Position numbers and translations under genes: made by a program. Of a stretch of DNA of 64,000 nt, positions 53,675 to 61,828 are shown one piece after another. Positions within the stretch are counted from its first letter, which is position 1. The number at the start of each line of letters is the position of its first letter. The stretch lies in NCBI RefSeq assembly GCF_024171405.1, contig NZ_JALJZT010000002.1:558001-622000 (forward strand). Reading direction: 5' to 3'. The DNA is from Qipengyuania citrea. Its GTDB lineage: Bacteria; Pseudomonadota; Alphaproteobacteria; Sphingomonadales; Sphingomonadaceae. Below the pieces are notes generated by a model. The model did not search any database and had not been told where the DNA came from. It saw nothing but the letters and a program-made list of their open reading frames with translations.

Positions 53675-55525
53675 TCAGGCGCGCGCGACCGCCTCCGCGG
53701 CGATCATCCGGGCTTCGGCTTCGAGACCCACGCGGCGCAGTGCCGAAACGATGTGATAAAGGTGGCGGGCGGTCATGCGGTCCCAGCTCGATCCTTGCAT
53801 GCCGAGTCCGGCGAGCATTGCAACCAGCGCGGGATTGTCGACTTCGGCCGCGCGATCGATCATCCGCGTCCAGCGGGTCTGCGCGGAAAAATCCAGGCCC
53901 AGCCGCCCGCTATACTCGGCGATCTCGCCGCTGCCGATCCGCTCGAGCCCGGCCAGACCGGCAAGCAGCAGCCGCGAACGGCGCTGGCCCGCGGACCCGT
54001 CATCGTCGACGAAACTGTCCAATTCACCGTCAGTGACGCCCACCGTGCGGCGGGGATCGGCCAGTGCCAGCAAGGCCCATGCCTCGCCGCCCGCATCCAC
54101 CGTACCCGACCAGCGCATGGCATCGCCATCGAGGCCCGCGGTCAGCATCGACGCAATCAGGGCGCCCGTGTCGTCACCAAGATCGGCATCGACCGGGAGG
54201 CGCGCCGCCGCGTAGGCGGTCAGGACCATGCGACCATACGAATAATCGCCGCCGCCCGACCAGATATCGCGGATTGCCGCCAGCCGCCGCATCGGGTCAG
54301 TCCCGACATAGGCTTCGCGCAGGCGCGAGGCGGTCAGCGCAGCATCGCCCTCGGCGCCTTCTTCGGCATAGAGCTGGCTGTAGAGATCCACCATCGCCGA
54401 GGCCGATAGGATGCCGCTCGCCCCCGCGATCTCCGCACCGCGTGCGCGCTGGGCCGGCGCGAGTGCGGGGGTCAGCGCTGCGGTGCGCACCAGTTCGGGG
54501 GCTGCATCGTCCAGCAACCCTTCGGGGATCGGTTCGCCCAGCGCATTGGCGAGGGCAAAGCGCCACGGAGTGATCGCGCCCGTACCGTCCCATTCGATCG
54601 TCACCGCACGTCGCCCGCGCCCGGCCGAACCGGCAAGGCGCTGCGCGAGCAATACGTCGATCCGGTCGTCTTCGGTGCGGGTGAGCAGGCGGCGCAGATC
54701 GTTCTGCGCGCGGGTCGCCTCGCCGGCGTAGGCGTTGCAAATCCCCGCCAGCATCTGCCATTCCTGATCGTCGCGCCCGGTTTCGACCAGGCGCACGGCC
54801 GGGCAGGCACCGACTATATCAGCGGTGCCGATATAGGCGGCAACCGCGGCATCGGTCAGCGCGGGCGAGTAATTCGCGGTGTCGACATCCTGCACCAATG
54901 CGCGGGCGACACTGTGTTCGCCCATCGTATTGAGCACTTGCGCGCGAAGGGCCGCGAATTCGACCGGGTCCATGCCTTCGGGCGCCGCCAGCCTGCTGGC
55001 CAGCGCGCGGCGCAGCAGGATATGGCCCCAGCGCGAAACCATCGGCTGCTGCATGCCCGCGAGCACCGCGCGGACCAGCGCCGCGGGCTGGCGCGCCAGC
55101 GAGCCTGCGGGCAGGCCGCCCTCGCTTGCATCCATCACACCCACCCGCTCCATCGACCGCCGGGCTGCAGGCGGGATATCGAACTTCGGCTTCAGCCCGA
55201 GCAATTCGTCGAGATCGTCGGTCGACATCGCCTCCAGCTCTTCGAGCGTAGGCAGATTGGACAGATCGAGATCGGCACGCGGCGCCGCGGACTGCGTCGG
55301 CAGCGGCTGGACGATCTCGCCCGCCTGGCTCTCGGTTGCCTGCTGTGCAGCGGGCTGCTCAGGTGCCGCCGGCGCGGGCGTGCGCGTGGCGCGCGGGGTA
55401 GGTGTCGGCGAAGGCGCCGGACTGTCGAAGCCGGGGGGCAGCAGGTCCACGGGCGCCTCCTGCGCCAGCACCATCGCGGAACTGAGCGCGAGCGCCGCGC
55501 CGCCGACAAGCCATGCCGATTTCAT
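53675..55525 (-). CDS. Secreted protein of unknown function, conserved position before xerD
   Basis: A 616-residue protein with a signal peptide (VGGAALALSSAMVLAQ), then a Pro/Thr/Ala-rich low-complexity linker (residues about 25-80, SPAPSPTPTPRATRTPAPA), a short conserved-looking segment (LPTLEELEAMSTDDLDELLG) and a long helical region rich in Ala, Leu and Arg. The helical region resembles repeat-type alpha solenoids without a recognisable motif. No enzyme signature is seen. It is expected in the periplasm. The 44-residue membrane protein upstream is joined to it by an ATGA overlap. Low-complexity linkers of this kind often span the periplasm. Confidence 0.75.
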   Translation of the reverse strand: MKSAWLVGGAALALSSAMVLAQEAPVDLLPPGFDSPAPSPTPTPRATRTPAPAAPEQPAAQQATESQAGEIVQPLPTQSAAPRADLDLSNLPTLEELEAMSTDDLDELLGLKPKFDIPPAARRSMERVGVMDASEGGLPAGSLARQPAALVRAVLAGMQQPMVSRWGHILLRRALASRLAAPEGMDPVEFAALRAQVLNTMGEHSVARALVQDVDTANYSPALTDAAVAAYIGTADIVGACPAVRLVETGRDDQEWQMLAGICNAYAGEATRAQNDLRRLLTRTEDDRIDVLLAQRLAGSAGRGRRAVTIEWDGTGAITPWRFALANALGEPIPEGLLDDAAPELVRTAALTPALAPAQRARGAEIAGASGILSASAMVDLYSQLYAEEGAEGDAALTASRLREAYVGTDPMRRLAAIRDIWSGGGDYSYGRMVLTAYAAARLPVDADLGDDTGALIASMLTAGLDGDAMRWSGTVDAGGEAWALLALADPRRTVGVTDGELDSFVDDDGSAGQRRSRLLLAGLAGLERIGSGEIAEYSGRLGLDFSAQTRWTRMIDRAAEVDNPALVAMLAGLGMQGSSWDRMTARHLYHIVSALRRVGLEAEARMIAAEAVARA

Positions 55526-55656
55526 CGCGCTGCCTCCGGCAATTCGACCGCCTGCTCGATCGGGTGCAGCGGCTCTTCCCCGCCATCAACCAGCGCCACG
55601 GCGAGCAATAAAACGAACAGCACCGCCAAGAGGCCTCCGATCCTTCTGCCGCTCAT
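55522..55656 (-). CDS. 44-residue single-pass membrane protein coupled to the secreted protein
   Basis: A short frame reading MSGRRIGGLLAVLFVLLLAV and ending PIEQAVELPEAAR. It has a basic N-terminus, one hydrophobic helix (about residues 6-22) and an acidic, proline-containing tail, so N-in, C-out topology is expected. Its TGA overlaps the ATG of the 616-residue secreted protein (ATGA), strong evidence that both are translated together. No ribosome site is obvious before its ATG. No family recognised. Confidence 0.7.
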   Translation of the reverse strand: MSGRRIGGLLAVLFVLLLAVALVDGGEEPLHPIEQAVELPEAAR

Positions 55657-55731
55657 CGCCAAGATTTTCACGTCCCGTTTCAAGTGCTGATACCTTGCTC
55701 GCGCCCTAGCCCAGTTCTAGGCACGGCGGCA

Positions 55732-56298
55732 ATGACCCATGCAACGACCCTCACCCCTGCCGAGATCGGCGGCATCGCGCGCCGGATCGACCGTCCCGTG
55801 GTGCTGGTGGGACTGATGGGCGTGGGCAAGTCCACCGTCGGCCGAAGATTGGCAGCAATGCTCGACAGGGACTTCGTCGATGTCGATGAAGAGATCGAAC
55901 GCGCCGCCGACCGCACGGTGAGCGAAATCTTCGATACGCATGGCGAGAGCTATTTCCGCGATGGCGAGCGCCGCGTGATCGCGCGCCTGATGGACGAGGC
56001 GCATGGGGTGATTGCCACGGGAGGCGGCGCGTTCGTCGATCCCGAGACCCGCGCCGCAATCCTCGAGCGGGCGATCGCCGTATGGCTCGATTGCGATATC
56101 GACACGCTGGTCGAGCGGACCGCACGCCGCGACAATCGCCCGCTGCTGCGCTCGGGCGACCCGCGCGAGATACTCACCGCGCTCAAGGACCGGCGCGGTG
56201 CCGCCTATGCGGAAGCACAGATTCACGTGGTCACCGACGACGCGCCGCATACCGAAACCGCGCAACGCATCCTGGAGGCGATCGACGCATGGCTGTGA
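55732..56298 (+). CDS. aroK: Shikimate kinase
   Basis: Phosphorylates shikimate in the chorismate pathway. The 188-residue protein has Walker A VVLVGLMGVGKSTVGRRLA (about residues 24-42), the shikimate-binding DVDEEIERAADRTVSEIF, ESYFRDGERRV and the ATGGGAFVDPETR loop. An N-terminal extension of about 20 residues is typical of alphaproteobacteria. It overlaps aroB by 10 bp. Confidence 0.95.
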   Translation: MTHATTLTPAEIGGIARRIDRPVVLVGLMGVGKSTVGRRLAAMLDRDFVDVDEEIERAADRTVSEIFDTHGESYFRDGERRVIARLMDEAHGVIATGGGAFVDPETRAAILERAIAVWLDCDIDTLVERTARRDNRPLLRSGDPREILTALKDRRGAAYAEAQIHVVTDDAPHTETAQRILEAIDAWL

Positions 56299-57398
56299 TT
56301 CCCGTCGAACTGGCCGGGCGCGAGTATGAGGTCCGCGTCGGGACCGGCCTGTTGGCCGATGTCGCAGGACAGGCGCGTCCGTTCCTGCGCAAACACCACG
56401 TCTGCATCGTAGCCGATGAAAACGCGCGCGCGCATTGGGGCGAGACAATCGCCGGGTCACTCGGCGCAGCGGGGATCGAACCGCGCTGGTACGATGTTGC
56501 GCCGGGCGAAGGCTCGAAAAGCTGGGACAGCCTCGCCCGGCTGACCGACTGGCTGCTCGCCCAGGGAGTCGAGCGCGGCGACTACGTCTTTGCCCTGGGC
56601 GGCGGGGTCGTCGGTGATCTGACCGGGTTCGCCTGCGCGATCCTCAAGCGCGGCTGCGGCTTCGTGCAATTGCCGACCACGCTGCTGGCGCAAGTCGACA
56701 GTTCGGTCGGCGGGAAGACCGCGATCAACACGAGCGCGGGCAAGAACCTTATCGGTGCGTTCCACCAGCCCGCGCTGGTGCTGGCCGATCTCGATATGCT
56801 CGGCACGCTCCCTGCACGCGAATTGCGTGCAGGCTATGCCGAAGTGCTCAAATACGGCGTGCTGGGCGACCGGCCGTTCTTCGAATGGCTTGAAGGACAC
56901 GGCGAAGCGGTGGTTGCGCTGCAACCGCAACCGCTCGAACAGGCGGTTGCCACCAGCATTGTAGCCAAGGCCCGGATCGTGGCCGAAGACGAGCGCGAAA
57001 CCAGCGGCGCGCGGGCGCTGCTCAATTTGGGCCACACATTCGGTCATGCGCTGGAGGCCGAAACCGGCTTTTCGGACCGCTTGCTGCATGGCGAAGGCGT
57101 GGCGCTCGGCATGGTGCTGGCAGCGCGTTATTCGGCGCGCCGCGGCGCGCTTTCGCTGGACGATGCCCGGCGCGTTACCCGCGCGGTCGATGCTGCGGGG
57201 CTGCCTGCGGAAATCTCGGCGCTGGGTCTCGAGTGCGACGGCCGCCAACTGGCCGATCACATGCTGCACGACAAGAAGATGGATGCAGGCACGCTGCCTT
57301 TCATCCTGCTGCGTGCGATCGGCGAAGCGCATCTGGCACGCGATGTCGAACTGGCCGATGTCGCCGCCTTCCTCGACGAGGAATTACAAGCGCATTGA
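56289..57398 (+). CDS. aroB: 3-dehydroquinate synthase
   Basis: Converts DAHP to 3-dehydroquinate, the second step of the shikimate pathway, using NAD and a metal ion. The 369-residue product shows the NAD-binding FALGGGVVGDLTGFACAI, PTTLLAQVDSSVGGKTAIN, the metal-binding histidines in LNLGHTFGHALEAETG and LLHGEGVALGMVLA, and the MLHDKKMDAGTLPFILL tail. The start ATG lies inside the end of aroK. aroK-aroB is the usual order. Confidence 0.96.
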   Translation: MAVIPVELAGREYEVRVGTGLLADVAGQARPFLRKHHVCIVADENARAHWGETIAGSLGAAGIEPRWYDVAPGEGSKSWDSLARLTDWLLAQGVERGDYVFALGGGVVGDLTGFACAILKRGCGFVQLPTTLLAQVDSSVGGKTAINTSAGKNLIGAFHQPALVLADLDMLGTLPARELRAGYAEVLKYGVLGDRPFFEWLEGHGEAVVALQPQPLEQAVATSIVAKARIVAEDERETSGARALLNLGHTFGHALEAETGFSDRLLHGEGVALGMVLAARYSARRGALSLDDARRVTRAVDAAGLPAEISALGLECDGRQLADHMLHDKKMDAGTLPFILLRAIGEAHLARDVELADVAAFLDEELQAH

Positions 57399-57433
57399 GC
57401 TTAGCCGGAGGCGGCAGGCTCAGCCTGTCTGCG

Positions 57434-57691
57434 CTAGCTGAGACGCGGTGCCAGCCGGGTGATCTTGCCCACGCCGACCGGCTGGTAATCCGCCATCATC
57501 GCATCGTGTTCGGCAAACAGCCGCTCGATCTCGCCGCGGCGGTCGAGCAGCGTGCAGGCGATGCCCGGGGCCAGGCTTTCGCCGTCACCGATCTTGCCGA
57601 GGATGCTGGCGAGATCGCTCACCGTCGCCTCCTCGGGCGATTTGAAGAAGTGGCCCCTCGCGTCGAAGAACCCGGTACCCTTGCGTGCCAT
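57434..57691 (-). CDS. Small hypothetical cytoplasmic protein
   Basis: An 85-residue protein beginning MARKGTGFFDARGHFFKSPEEAT, with no signal peptide or TM helix and two Cys-free, charged helices (RRGEIERLFAEHDAMMADYQ). The start is well supported by GGGAGG 7 nt upstream. It reads like a conserved small sphingomonad protein, but no family or role is recognised. It is convergent with aroB and lies after pccA on the same strand, with a 180-bp gap (57692-57871) that holds no recognisable gene and probably its promoter. Confidence 0.7.
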   Translation of the reverse strand: MARKGTGFFDARGHFFKSPEEATVSDLASILGKIGDGESLAPGIACTLLDRRGEIERLFAEHDAMMADYQPVGVGKITRLAPRLS

Positions 57692-57871
57692 GTCGCTACC
57701 TCCCGCATAAAAGCATGAGCCGACTCAGAACGCACAGGATTCCCCGCGGCGGTCAGCCTTACCAGGGCGTTTACCAACAAAGCCGGTGAACTTGGGCAAA
57801 TTCGCAATAACGATACTCTATCAGGCGCCGAAAATTGCGCGTTGATGTGAGAAAGCGCCAGTCCCGCCTGC

Positions 57872-59938
57872 CTATTCGAGCTCGAGAATCACCTCGTCTA
57901 CTGCCAGGCTGTCGCCCTCCGCAGCGTTGATCTTGCCGACCGTCGCCTGCTTTTCGGCGCGCAGGATATTTTCCATCTTCATCGCCTCGACCGTGGCGAG
58001 TGGCTGGCCGGGATGGACTTCCTCGCCCTCGCCCACATGCAGTTTTACCAGCAGGCCGGGCATCGGGCAGATCAGCATCTTGGACAGATCGGGCGGTGTC
58101 TTCTCGATCATATGCGCGGCCAGATCGGCGATCCGCGTCTGCAGGATACGCAAGTGATGCGTCGCGCCGCGCGTGGTCACCGCGTAGCCGGTGCGCGTGG
58201 ATTTGAGCTGGAGGGTATAAGCCTCGACCGGGTCGGCATCTTCGTCCGCCCCGTTCTCGAACAGCGCGACGTCGACCATCGGTTCGCCCGGCGTGTACTG
58301 CATCTCGATAGTGACCGGTTCGCCGTCGACGGTCAGCGCGTTCTCTTCGAGCCGCACCTCATGCGACGTCGATCCTTCCTCGCGTTCGCCGATCCGCACG
58401 GTCCAGTCGCCCGGAGCGTAAAGGTCGTCTGACAGCTGGCCCGCGATGCGCCGCGCACGGTCGGCATCGGCGGTGGCAACCACCCCGCCAACAGCGGCCA
58501 GAACCCTCGTCAGCTGGTCAGACGCGGGCGCGCCGGTGAACCCGTCGGGATATTCCTCGGCGATGAAGCCGGTGGTCAGTTCGCCCGAACGGAAGCGCGG
58601 GTGCTGCATGATCGCGCTGAGGAAATCGACATTGTGCCCCAGCCCCTCGATGCGGAAGGCATCGAGCGCCGCGATCTGCAGATCGGCCGCCTCGTCGCGC
58701 GTTTCGCCCCAGGTGACCAGCTTGGCGATCATCGGATCGTAGAACATCGACACTTCGCCGCCTTCGAACACGCCGTCGTCGACGCGAACGCCGTCGACGC
58801 CGCGGCGGCCGTTCTCCTGCCCATCATCGGCCCAGGGTTCGACCGGCGGCTGGTAGCGCACCAGGCGCCCGGTGGACGGCAGGAAGCCGCGATAGGGATC
58901 TTCGGCATAGACGCGGTTCTCGATCGCCCAGCCGTCGATTTTGACATCGTCCTGCGTCATCGCCAGCTTCTCGCCTGCCGCGACGCGGATCATCTGCTCG
59001 ACCAGGTCCACACCGGTGATCGCCTCGGTCACCGGGTGCTCCACCTGCAAACGGGTGTTCATTTCGAGGAAGTAGAAGCTCTCGCCGGTCTTGTCGGCGC
59101 CGCTGACGATCAGTTCGACCGTGCCCGCGCTGTGATAGCCCACCGCCTGCGACAGCGCGACGCATTGCTCGCCCATTGCCTTGCGCATCTTCGGCGTCAC
59201 GAAGGGCGACGGGGCCTCTTCGACCACCTTCTGATGGCGGCGCTGGATGCTGCATTCGCGCTCGTTGAGATAGATCACATTGCCGTGCTTGTCGCCGAGG
59301 ATCTGGATCTCGATGTGGCGCGGGTTGAGGATAAACTTCTCGATAAACACGCGGTCATCGCCGAAGCTGTTGAGGCCTTCACGCTTGGTCGCCTCGAAGC
59401 CTTCGCGCACGTCCTGTTCGGAATAGGCGAGCCGCATGCCCTTGCCGCCGCCGCCCGCGCTGGCCTTCATCATCACCGGATAGCCGATCTCGTCGGAAAT
59501 CCGCACCGCATGCTCGGTATCCTCGATCTCGCCGACAAAGCCGGGGACGACGTTGACGCCCGCTTCCATCGCGAGTTTCTTGGACTCGATCTTGTCGCCC
59601 ATCGCGGCAATGGCGTTCACCGGCGGGCCGATGAAGGCAATGCCTTCCGCTTCCAGCGCTTCCACGAAACTGGAGCGTTCAGACAGGAAACCATAGCCCG
59701 GGTGCACCGCTTCGGCCCCGGTCTGCTTGGCCGCGGCAATGATCTTGTCCGCCACCAGGTAGCTTTCCGAAGCGGTTGCGGGGCCGATATGCACCGCCTC
59801 GTCCGCCATGCGAACGAAGGGCGCGCGCGCATCGGCATCGGAATAGACCGCCACGGTCGCGATACCCATGCGCTTGGCCGTCTTGATGACGCGGCAGGCG
59901 ATTTCGCCACGATTGGCGATGAGGATTTTCGTGAACAT
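57872..59938 (-). CDS. pccA: Propionyl-CoA carboxylase alpha subunit (biotin carboxylase + biotin carrier)
   Basis: Carries out the ATP-dependent carboxylation of biotin for propionyl-CoA carboxylation. The 688-residue protein has an ATP-grasp biotin carboxylase (residues about 1-450: MFTKILIANRGEIACRVIKT; KASAGGGGKGMRLAY; FYFLEMNTRLQVEHPVTE), a middle BT-type domain and a C-terminal biotinyl domain with VEAMKMENILRAEKQ. Length and domain order fit PccA or methylcrotonyl-CoA carboxylase alpha. Linkage to methylmalonyl-CoA mutase and bioB favours PccA. No beta subunit is in the window. Confidence 0.88.
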   Translation of the reverse strand: MFTKILIANRGEIACRVIKTAKRMGIATVAVYSDADARAPFVRMADEAVHIGPATASESYLVADKIIAAAKQTGAEAVHPGYGFLSERSSFVEALEAEGIAFIGPPVNAIAAMGDKIESKKLAMEAGVNVVPGFVGEIEDTEHAVRISDEIGYPVMMKASAGGGGKGMRLAYSEQDVREGFEATKREGLNSFGDDRVFIEKFILNPRHIEIQILGDKHGNVIYLNERECSIQRRHQKVVEEAPSPFVTPKMRKAMGEQCVALSQAVGYHSAGTVELIVSGADKTGESFYFLEMNTRLQVEHPVTEAITGVDLVEQMIRVAAGEKLAMTQDDVKIDGWAIENRVYAEDPYRGFLPSTGRLVRYQPPVEPWADDGQENGRRGVDGVRVDDGVFEGGEVSMFYDPMIAKLVTWGETRDEAADLQIAALDAFRIEGLGHNVDFLSAIMQHPRFRSGELTTGFIAEEYPDGFTGAPASDQLTRVLAAVGGVVATADADRARRIAGQLSDDLYAPGDWTVRIGEREEGSTSHEVRLEENALTVDGEPVTIEMQYTPGEPMVDVALFENGADEDADPVEAYTLQLKSTRTGYAVTTRGATHHLRILQTRIADLAAHMIEKTPPDLSKMLICPMPGLLVKLHVGEGEEVHPGQPLATVEAMKMENILRAEKQATVGKINAAEGDSLAVDEVILELE

Positions 59939-59943
59939 CGGTG

Positions 59944-60363
59944 TCAGTTCTCCGTTCCGGGTTTCGCTTCGCCGGACATCTGATTGCGCGTCAATTCGCG
60001 CAGTTCTTCGGTTCTCCGCTCGGTCAGAGCGGTCATGCAGGTGCTGTGGAGGAGCGGTTGCATCGTTCCCCCGCGCGCATCGTAGCTCGACAGCCGGCAG
60101 TGCGCGTCGCGGTACGCGATCCAGGCGCGCTGGGCTGCCAGCAGGCTTTCCCAATAACCCGGCTGGTCATCCTCGACCGCATAACCGTCCTCGCGCTGCA
60201 TGATCGCACGCACTTGCGGCCACAGCGCGTTCAGTTCGGCATCGGCCTGCTCCCATTCCCGATGCGCGCAGATGTTCATCTCGCTTTGCACTTGCGGGTC
60301 GGCGCAGTCGGGCATGCCGGCAGCGGCCTGCGCAGTCAGCAGCAGGGACGACAGGATGATCAT
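59944..60363 (-). CDS. LprI-like periplasmic protein (DUF1311)
   Basis: A 139-residue protein with a signal peptide ([16 protein letters not shown]) and four Cys ([44 protein letters not shown]), the pattern of the LprI/DUF1311 family, some members of which inhibit lysozyme. Its ATG overlaps the bioB stop (ATGA), and it ends 6 bp before pccA, so it sits as an insertion between two biotin-related genes. Its role there is unclear. Confidence 0.8.
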   Translation of the reverse strand: MIILSSLLLTAQAAAGMPDCADPQVQSEMNICAHREWEQADAELNALWPQVRAIMQREDGYAVEDDQPGYWESLLAAQRAWIAYRDAHCRLSSYDARGGTMQPLLHSTCMTALTERRTEELRELTRNQMSGEAKPGTEN

Positions 60364-61370
60364 TCGGCCGGCTCGGCCACCTTGCAGGCGCGCATCGGTT
60401 CTTCCTGCTGCAGCGCCGTCAGGCCCAGCTTGGCGAACAATGCGGCGTCGGTGTCGTCGCCCGCATTGGGCGCGGTGAGCAGCTTGTCGCCGGTGAAGAT
60501 CGAATTCGCCCCGGCGAGGAAGCACAGCGCCTGCGTGGCCTCGCTCATGCTCTCGCGTCCGGCGGACAGGCGCACCATGCTCATCGGCATGGTGATGCGC
60601 GCGACCGCCACGGTGCGGACGAATTCGATATCGTCGATCTTGGCGAGCGGGGTATCGGCCAGCATGTCGCCCAGCACCGTGCCCTTGACCGGGACCAGCG
60701 CGTTGACCGGCACGCTTTCGGGATGGCGTTCCAGCGTGGCGAGCGTGTGGACGAAGCCCACCCGGTCGCTGCGCGTCTCACCCATGCCCACGATCCCGCC
60801 GCTGCACACGTTGATGCCTGCATCGCGGACGTTCTGCAGCGTATCGAGCCGGTCCTCGTACTTGCGGCTGGAAATCACCCGCTCGTAATATTCGGGGCCG
60901 GTGTCGACATTGTGATTGTAATAGTCGAGGCCCGCTTCCTTGAGCATGTCGGCCTGTTTCGGCGTCAGCATGCCCAGCGTCATGCAGGTCTCCAGCCCCA
61001 TCGCGCGCACGCCTTTCACGATCTCGACGATCGCGGGCATGTCGCGGTCCTTGGGATTGCGCCAGGCGGCGCCCATGCAGAAGCGCTGCGAACCCGCGTC
61101 CTTCGCCTGCGCCGCGGATTGCAGCACCGCGCGGACATCCATCAGCTTGGTCGCCTCAACCCCGCTGTCGGCCTTCACCGACTGCGAGCAATAGCCGCAA
61201 TCTTCCGGGCACCCGCCGGTCTTGATGCTGAGCAGCGTGCACAGCTGGACTTGGCTTGGCGGGTGAAACTCGCGGTGGACTGTCGCGGCCTGGAACAGCA
61301 GTTCGGTAAAGGGAAGGTCGAACAGCGCCGCGATCTCGTCGCGGGTCCAGTCGGTGCGGATGTGGGTCAT
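60360..61370 (-). CDS. bioB: Biotin synthase
   Basis: A radical-SAM enzyme that inserts sulfur into dethiobiotin. The 336-residue protein has the cluster-binding [13 protein letters not shown] (Cys54, 58, 61), the second-cluster Cys positions ([17 protein letters not shown]) and [26 protein letters not shown] and [16 protein letters not shown]. Length is normal. No other bio genes are near. Its neighbours are a biotin-dependent carboxylase and methylmalonyl-CoA mutase, with ATGA overlaps on both sides. Confidence 0.96.
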   Translation of the reverse strand: MTHIRTDWTRDEIAALFDLPFTELLFQAATVHREFHPPSQVQLCTLLSIKTGGCPEDCGYCSQSVKADSGVEATKLMDVRAVLQSAAQAKDAGSQRFCMGAAWRNPKDRDMPAIVEIVKGVRAMGLETCMTLGMLTPKQADMLKEAGLDYYNHNVDTGPEYYERVISSRKYEDRLDTLQNVRDAGINVCSGGIVGMGETRSDRVGFVHTLATLERHPESVPVNALVPVKGTVLGDMLADTPLAKIDDIEFVRTVAVARITMPMSMVRLSAGRESMSEATQALCFLAGANSIFTGDKLLTAPNAGDDTDAALFAKLGLTALQQEEPMRACKVAEPAE

Positions 61371-61828
61371 ACAGGCTTCCTGGCAAGGTAAAGGCCGAAT
61401 GCCATGACCGCCAGCCCGAGCGCGCGCTTGGGGGTGATCGCGCTCTGGATGGAGCCAAGCAGGCCGAAATGGTCGATAATCGCCGCAGCGACGATCTGGC
61501 CCAGCAGCACGAAGAAGATCGCATTGCCCAGCCCGATACGCGGCGCGGAATAGGCCACCGAAGTGGCGTAGAACAGCATCACGACGGCACCGATCCACAA
61601 CCAGGGCCGTTCGAATGTGAACGTGCTGGCGGCGGGAAACCCGGTGAAAACCAGCATCGCGGTGGCGATGACAAAACCGATCGCGAAAGTGACCGCCGTT
61701 GCCGCGACCGGCCCGCCGAGCTGTTGGCCGAGCCCCGCGTTAAGCGCCGCGAAAACCGGAATGCCCAGTCCGGCCGCGAACATCATGGCAGCAAGCGGCA
61801 GGAAGGTAGGGGACGAAGATGCGCTCAC
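61367..61828 (-). CDS. YdcZ-type DMT-superfamily membrane protein (DUF606)
   Basis: A 153-residue protein with about five TM helices (starting at [21 protein letters not shown], then [73 protein letters not shown]). This length and pattern match the DMT/YdcZ half-size drug or metabolite transporters, which dimerise. The GTG start overlaps the mutase stop by one base (TAGTG), and the stop overlaps the bioB ATG. A vitamin or intermediate transport role is a guess. Confidence 0.82.
   Translation of the reverse strand: MSASSSPTFLPLAAMMFAAGLGIPVFAALNAGLGQQLGGPVAATAVTFAIGFVIATAMLVFTGFPAASTFTFERPWLWIGAVVMLFYATSVAYSAPRIGLGNAIFFVLLGQIVAAAIIDHFGLLGSIQSAITPKRALGLAVMAFGLYLARKPV

Noticed and set aside
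57399-57433. Palindrome CAGGCT-C-AGCCTG between aroB and the small convergent gene as a bidirectional terminator
   Set aside because: The one-base loop is too short to fold as such, and no T run lies on either side.
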